This document shows positions 28,870 to 33,454 of a stretch of DNA of 33,454 nucleotides, piece by piece. The DNA is from Deltaproteobacteria bacterium (GTDB taxonomy: Bacteria > Desulfobacterota > Desulfobacteria > Desulfobacterales > Magnetomoraceae). Positions within the stretch are counted from its first letter, which is position 1; each line of letters opens with the position of its first letter. Made by a program: the position numbers and the translations under genes. A model generated the notes under the pieces. It was not told where the DNA came from and searched no databases. It was given only the letters and a program-made list of their open reading frames with translations. The stretch is taken from contig PEAL01000017.1 in NCBI GenBank assembly GCA_002753725.1, positions 1-33,454 of the forward strand, written 5' to 3'.

Positions 28870-29631
28870 ATGGACGAAAAGGAAAGGATAATGTCAACAC
28901 GAACATTGTTCAGCACAGAAGAAAAAATTATTCATAAATCAGAGACTCTACTGTCTGATGAAGCTCGTGCTGACAATCCCCTTTTAAACGACTACAAAGA
29001 TTTATTCAAAAGCTATAAAAAATTATACAAACAATCTTCACGATTGATTAAAATCAGTGATCGTCAACAGGATCAATTGCGAAATGCTGAAGCTGCTCTT
29101 AGAGAAAGTGAAGAAAAATATCGCGGTCTGTATAATTCCAGTATTGATGGCATTCTTTACGTTGATATGAATGATTGTATTCAAGATGCCAACCCTTCTT
29201 TTCTGGAAATGAGCGGATACACTGCCGAATCGTTGAAAAATAAAAAAATTGTTGATTTAATTCCACCCAAATGGCACGAAGCCCTTCATGATATCAAAGA
29301 AAATCAAATTCTCTCCCGTGGACGATCCGATGAATACGAAGAAGAAATGATCGACAAACAGGGAAACTGTTTACCTGTATCTGTCTGTTCATGGTTGATT
29401 CGAGATGAACAAGAAAATCCAATCGGCATATGGTCTATCATCCGGGACATTTCAGAACGAAAACGCGCTGAACAACTTAAAGAAGATGTCGAACGAATGG
29501 TGCGGCATGATTTGAAAACGCCCTTAAATGGTGTTATCGGTCTTTCTCAGCAGTTGTTGGTATCCATTGATCAGGAAATTCAGATGACAGAGAGATTAGA
29601 ATCGAAGATTCAGGCCTTACTGATTAAATAA
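28870..29631 (+). CDS. PAS-domain protein with a histidine-kinase dimerisation/phosphoacceptor segment but no ATPase domain
   Basis: PAS ('LRESEEKYRGLYNSSIDGILYVDMNDCIQDANPSFLEMSGYTAESLKNKKIVDLIP', PAC 'GIWSIIRDISERKRAEQ'), then H-box 'VRHDLKTPLNGVIGLSQQLL', ending 'SKIQALLIK*'. Start may be ATG 28891, which has a better RBS. Confidence 0.85.
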   Translation: MDEKERIMSTRTLFSTEEKIIHKSETLLSDEARADNPLLNDYKDLFKSYKKLYKQSSRLIKISDRQQDQLRNAEAALRESEEKYRGLYNSSIDGILYVDMNDCIQDANPSFLEMSGYTAESLKNKKIVDLIPPKWHEALHDIKENQILSRGRSDEYEEEMIDKQGNCLPVSVCSWLIRDEQENPIGIWSIIRDISERKRAEQLKEDVERMVRHDLKTPLNGVIGLSQQLLVSIDQEIQMTERLESKIQALLIK

Positions 29632-29646
29632 TAAAGGAGTTTTTCA

Positions 29647-31119
29647 ATGACCTTAGCTTCAAAAACCGCCTGGCAACTCAAACAGTTGCTGGATAGCAAG
29701 CAAACAACATGTGTTGAAATCATGCAATCTGTCCTTTCCGAGATTGAACGACGGGAAAAGGACATTCAAGCCTATCTCCTGATTCGAAAATCAGAAGACT
29801 TGATTCTTGAAGCAGAAACGATTGATAAAAAAAGAAATGCTGGCATCGCAGTTGGCCCATTATCAGGCTTTCCTGTTGCAATCAAAGACAATATTTGTAT
29901 AAAGAATGTTCTCACCACTTGTGGGTCACGAATTTTAGAAAATCATCGACCCATTTACGATGCAACGATTGTTGAAAAAATATTACAGGCAGATGGTATT
30001 ATCATTGGAAAAACCAACCTGGATGAATTTGCTATGGGCTCCAGTACTGAAAACTCAGCATTTCACCCAACCCATAATCCCCATCAATTGGAGACTGTCC
30101 CGGGCGGATCCAGTGGGGGATCTGCTGCCGCTGTTGCCGCCAATGAATGTATTCTCGCGATAGGCTCAGATACCGGTGGTTCAATTCGTCAACCAGCGGC
30201 TTTTTGTGGGGTTGTTGGAATCAAACCCACCTATGGACGGGTTTCCCGATATGGTTTGATCGCTTATGCATCTTCTCTTGATCAAATGGGTCCTTTGGGA
30301 AAAGATGTCAGAGATACGGCTTTGATGACTCAAATCATTTCAGGCTACGATCCCAAAGATTCAACAAGCATTGATACTGAAGTACCCAACTATTTATCGA
30401 CGATCAGTGACCATCATCAATTGACCATTGGCGTACCTGAAGAATATTTTGGCGATGGTCTTGACGATAGTGTAAAGGCACAGGTCAAGAGTGCCATTCA
30501 AAAAATGAAAGACAGAGGACATACAATTGTCTCTGTAAATTTTCCATATACAGAATATGCCATTCCGGCTTATTATATCATTGCCAGTGCTGAAGCGAGT
30601 TCAAATCTTGCTCGGTATGATGGTTGCCGCTTTGGTTTCCGTGCACCTGATGTAAAAGATGTCCACTCTCTTTTTACGCAGACACGGCATCAGGGATTTG
30701 GTCGTGAGGTTAAACGCCGTATCATGTTAGGAACTTATGTTTTAAGTTCCGGCTATTATGATGCGTTTTATAGCAAGGCTGCAAAAATTAGAAATCTAAT
30801 TGCTCAAGATCTTTCCACTATTTTTGAACGCTGTGATGTCATTATGCATCCGTCAACGCCGACACCCGCTTTTCAGTTAAAAGAGAATATCAATGATCCA
30901 CTTGCCATGTACATGCAAGATATTTTTACAGTAACAGCCAATCTTACTGGACTACCGGCCATGAACATTCCATGTGGTTGGGTGGGGAATCTTCCCGTTG
31001 GCATTCATTTGATTGCAAATAAACTCAACGAGTCCACGCTTTTTCAGGCCGCTTTGCAACTGGAACAGACGCTTCATGAAACGGGCCAGTGGACACTTCC
31101 TCATATGAATGAATCGTAA
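29647..31119 (+). CDS. gatA: Glutamyl-tRNA(Gln)/aspartyl-tRNA(Asn) amidotransferase subunit A
   Basis: 'LSGFPVAIKDNICIKNVLTTCGSRIL', 'TVPGGSSGGSAAAVAAN', 'IGSDTGGSIRQPAAFCGVVGIKPTYGRVSRYGLIAYASSLDQMGP'. RBS AAAGGAG. Confidence 0.98.
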   Translation: MTLASKTAWQLKQLLDSKQTTCVEIMQSVLSEIERREKDIQAYLLIRKSEDLILEAETIDKKRNAGIAVGPLSGFPVAIKDNICIKNVLTTCGSRILENHRPIYDATIVEKILQADGIIIGKTNLDEFAMGSSTENSAFHPTHNPHQLETVPGGSSGGSAAAVAANECILAIGSDTGGSIRQPAAFCGVVGIKPTYGRVSRYGLIAYASSLDQMGPLGKDVRDTALMTQIISGYDPKDSTSIDTEVPNYLSTISDHHQLTIGVPEEYFGDGLDDSVKAQVKSAIQKMKDRGHTIVSVNFPYTEYAIPAYYIIASAEASSNLARYDGCRFGFRAPDVKDVHSLFTQTRHQGFGREVKRRIMLGTYVLSSGYYDAFYSKAAKIRNLIAQDLSTIFERCDVIMHPSTPTPAFQLKENINDPLAMYMQDIFTVTANLTGLPAMNIPCGWVGNLPVGIHLIANKLNESTLFQAALQLEQTLHETGQWTLPHMNES

Positions 31120-31510
31120 AAGGCGTGCATGCCTGAGATTCATTCCCATGAATGTCATATGCTGTAATTTCATAAATGGGGCTGGAGCCTCTATCCGGCC
31201 ATTCATCAATATAACCAGGTTCAATGCTGGTATCGAAGAGTATTCCATTTTTGTAAATAGCATATCCCGCTGCCATGTTACCAACGCTTTGCCAGCATAT
31301 TTGAAAATGTTTTCTATCTGGTAATGGATAAACCCTTATGCTTACAGGTGATTTGACCTGAATCTGATTTCTTTCCTCAAGCGGTATACCATCTATTAAG
31401 CCCGCATCTGCATACGTTGCACAGATACTCAGGCCAAATAAAATGATCATCAAGCCTGTAAAAAATCGAATCGGAACTATATATAAGGATTCTTGTTTGC
31501 TCTGATTCAT
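31025..31510 (-). CDS. Small exported protein with a possible FN3-like beta-sandwich
   Basis: Signal peptide ('FFTGLMIILFGLSICATYADA'), RBS-like GGAGGTCAT before the ATG, and FN3-like 'ICWQSVGNMAAGYAIYKNGILFDTSI...YEITAYDIHGNESQ'. Its 3' end overlaps gatA by 95 bp. Confidence 0.72.
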   Translation of the reverse strand: MNQSKQESLYIVPIRFFTGLMIILFGLSICATYADAGLIDGIPLEERNQIQVKSPVSIRVYPLPDRKHFQICWQSVGNMAAGYAIYKNGILFDTSIEPGYIDEWPDRGSSPIYEITAYDIHGNESQACTPFTIHSYEEVSTGPFHEASVPVAKRPEKAWTR

Positions 31511-31656
31511 AATATGACCTCCTTTTTGGACGCCAGTGTTGTGACGTCTGTTTGAATAGACTTAGAGCAGTGTTTGTGCCAAACCAATTTTTTTTTGATT
31601 TTTTCTTTATAATCAGTTGGTTAATCAATACAAAAGAAAGCGCCTAAAAAAAATAA

Positions 31657-31715
31657 TTGTAAATATTTACGATAACTGCATTTACACCTCTTTGCCGATT
31701 GTAAGATATTTACAC
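31657..31715. repeat. Two related TGTAA/TTACA-type dyads
   Basis: ATTGTAAATATTTAC (core GTAAATATTTAC, 31659-31670) and ATTGTAAGATATTTACAC (31698-31715). Confidence 0.45.
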
Positions 31716-32166
31716 TTGAGTTTATTCTTGCTTTAAATAAAATGCGATCATGAAAGAAAGGGTACCCGCGATGGATAAAGAAACGGCAAGGAGTGATTCT
31801 GGTCATGAATACATGGCAGCTTGATTTTGTGAACCTGAACCTTGTTTGACATCATCTTTTAAAATGTGATAAAGAATGATTCATTCTGTATCCTGCATAT
31901 CTTTTGATAAGACCCGTTTGTTTATTTCTATTTTATTCATTTCCTGTTATAGACGCTCTCCATTGCCAATTATTATTATTTGTAAAGTCGTAAAATCTCT
32001 AACCTGTGTCATAGGTACTTTCCAACGGTTTGAAATTATTAACAGTGTAAACGATAGACGTGTTTACCTCGTTGATGTCACGACGATCTGCACAGTTTAT
32101 AGAACTTACGGCCCTTGAGATTTTTTTTAGGATCAATCTTTAATTCAATGAAGGGAGACAGACCAG

Positions 32167-33222
32167 ATGTCTTCAAAAAAAATAAAAATACTGTCCATTG
32201 ATGATGAATATATTATTCGTGAAACCATTTCAGACTATCTTGAAGATAAAGGTTACGATATTGTCGAAGCAGAAAATGGACGTGTGGGTATTGAAGTGTT
32301 TCGTTCAGAAAAGCCAGACCTTGTGCTTGTAGATTTGAGAATGCCAGAAATGGATGGTCTGGAAGTTTTATCGATATTATGCAAAGAATCGCCTCAGACA
32401 CCGATTATTATGGTTTCTGGGACAGGCATTCTTCAAGATGCTATTGAAGCCATTCGAAAAGGTGCATGGGATTATGTGAGTAAACCCATTCAAGATATGG
32501 CTGTTTTAGATTATGCTGTCAACCGATCCCTTGAGCGGGCACGATTGATTCGTGAAAATGATGCGTATAAAGAACATCTTGAGGAAAAGGTTCGCCTGCG
32601 AACCAAAGAAATTGAAAAAAGCAATGCTCAACTCAGGTCAACACTTGAAGACATTGTAGAATCTTTATCTATTTTAACTGAAAAAAGAGACCCTTATACC
32701 TCTGGTCATCAAAAACGGGTATCTGTACTTGCAGCTTTAATTGCTCAGGAAATGAACCTCTCCTCTGAACAAATCACCGCTATCCGTTTTGCCGGTCAGT
32801 TGCATGATATTGGTAAAATTTACGTTCCGGCAGAATTTCTATCCAAGCCGACGCGTCTTGAAGAAGAAGAAATGGCTGTTATTCGAAAACATTCCGCCAT
32901 TGGGTATGATATTTTGAAAAACATTCAATTTCCCTGGCCCATTGCCGAGACAGTCCTTCAACATCATGAACGTATGGATGGCTCCGGCTATCCGCAAGGT
33001 TTAACAAAGGATAGTATCCTCCTAGATGCAAAGATCATCGCTATTGCTGATGTGGTGGAAGCGATGTCGTCCCATCGTCCCTATCGTCCTTCTTTGGGGG
33101 TTGAGCGTGCTCTTGATGAGATTAAAAACAATAAAGGGAAACGCTACTGTACATCATGTTCAGATGCCTTGTTCAGTCTTTTTGAAAAAAAACGAGAAAA
33201 ATTGTTTGATCTGCTCATATAA
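32167..33222 (+). CDS. Response regulator with HD-GYP domain (putative c-di-GMP phosphodiesterase)
   Basis: Receiver 'ILSIDDEYIIRETI', 'DLVLVDLRMPEMDG', 'VSKPIQ'. HD-GYP 'GQLHDIGKIYVP', 'HSAIGYDIL', 'VLQHHERMDGSGYPQGL', 'IIAIADVVEAMSSHRPYRPS'. Confidence 0.95.
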   Translation: MSSKKIKILSIDDEYIIRETISDYLEDKGYDIVEAENGRVGIEVFRSEKPDLVLVDLRMPEMDGLEVLSILCKESPQTPIIMVSGTGILQDAIEAIRKGAWDYVSKPIQDMAVLDYAVNRSLERARLIRENDAYKEHLEEKVRLRTKEIEKSNAQLRSTLEDIVESLSILTEKRDPYTSGHQKRVSVLAALIAQEMNLSSEQITAIRFAGQLHDIGKIYVPAEFLSKPTRLEEEEMAVIRKHSAIGYDILKNIQFPWPIAETVLQHHERMDGSGYPQGLTKDSILLDAKIIAIADVVEAMSSHRPYRPSLGVERALDEIKNNKGKRYCTSCSDALFSLFEKKREKLFDLLI

Positions 33223-33454
33223 TATTTAAACGCTTTTCGCCTGCTCCGTGCCAAAAATTAAAAAATCTTTATCAAATGGATAGTTATGAATTTTCACTGG
33301 CGTAGTTATTGCACCCTCTAATCTGTGATTGTTCCAATACATTTTTGATCAATAATAAACGATCATATTGTAATACTTAATGAATTATACTTGATTTTTT
33401 AGTCTATTTAAAATATAGACACATAAAAATCATTTTTCTTACAAAAAAAAATGA

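Noticed and set aside
31876-32118. 80-aa + strand ORF upstream of the HD-GYP gene
   Set aside because: No RBS, no recognisable domain, unusual composition; treated as noncoding.
31511-32166. c-di-GMP riboswitch (GEMM) upstream of the HD-GYP regulator
   Set aside because: No conserved GEMM core sequences found by eye.
33402-33420. GTCTAT-N7-ATAGAC hairpin near the window end
   Set aside because: Short AT-rich stem with no U-tract or gene context; likely chance.

Overview
This AT-rich window is mainly a bacterial flagellar and chemotaxis locus. Gene content and family style suggest a Desulfobacterota-like host, but that is inference. On the + strand the order is: TPR protein, sigma54-type response regulator, flgB-flgC-fliE-fliF-fliG-fliH-fliI-fliJ-motE-like, flgM with its own terminator, cheD, cheY, cheB, cheA, cheR, two consecutive CheX-type proteins, and a second cheY. 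A hairpin terminator at about 18561-18607 ends this block. A minus-strand cluster follows: eukaryotic-type UDP-glucose pyrophosphorylase, TPR lipoprotein, GAF histidine kinase and a DUF2520 protein. Then come + strand housekeeping and envelope genes: a DUF4139-like protein, an M23 peptidase, DUF1015, a CapA-like protein, a PAS/HisKA protein without an ATPase domain, gatA, and an HD-GYP response regulator. I found no CRISPR array, rRNA, tRNA or intact transposon. No wholly new multi-gene system is evident. The best leads are: an enhancer-binding regulator whose receiver has Asp->Glu at the phosphoacceptor site; a duplicated FPSFDD motif in FliH; a 103-bp element with 27-bp inverted arms (25/27 complementary) before the M23 gene; a 13-mer shared between the flgB and cheD upstream regions; tandem hairpins immediately before the DUF1015 start codon; a FliA-like promoter before flgM; a kinase with no ATPase domain; a CheA with no apparent P2 domain; and a small secreted protein gene overlapping the 3' end of gatA. 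No database searches were run; all family calls come from reading motifs.
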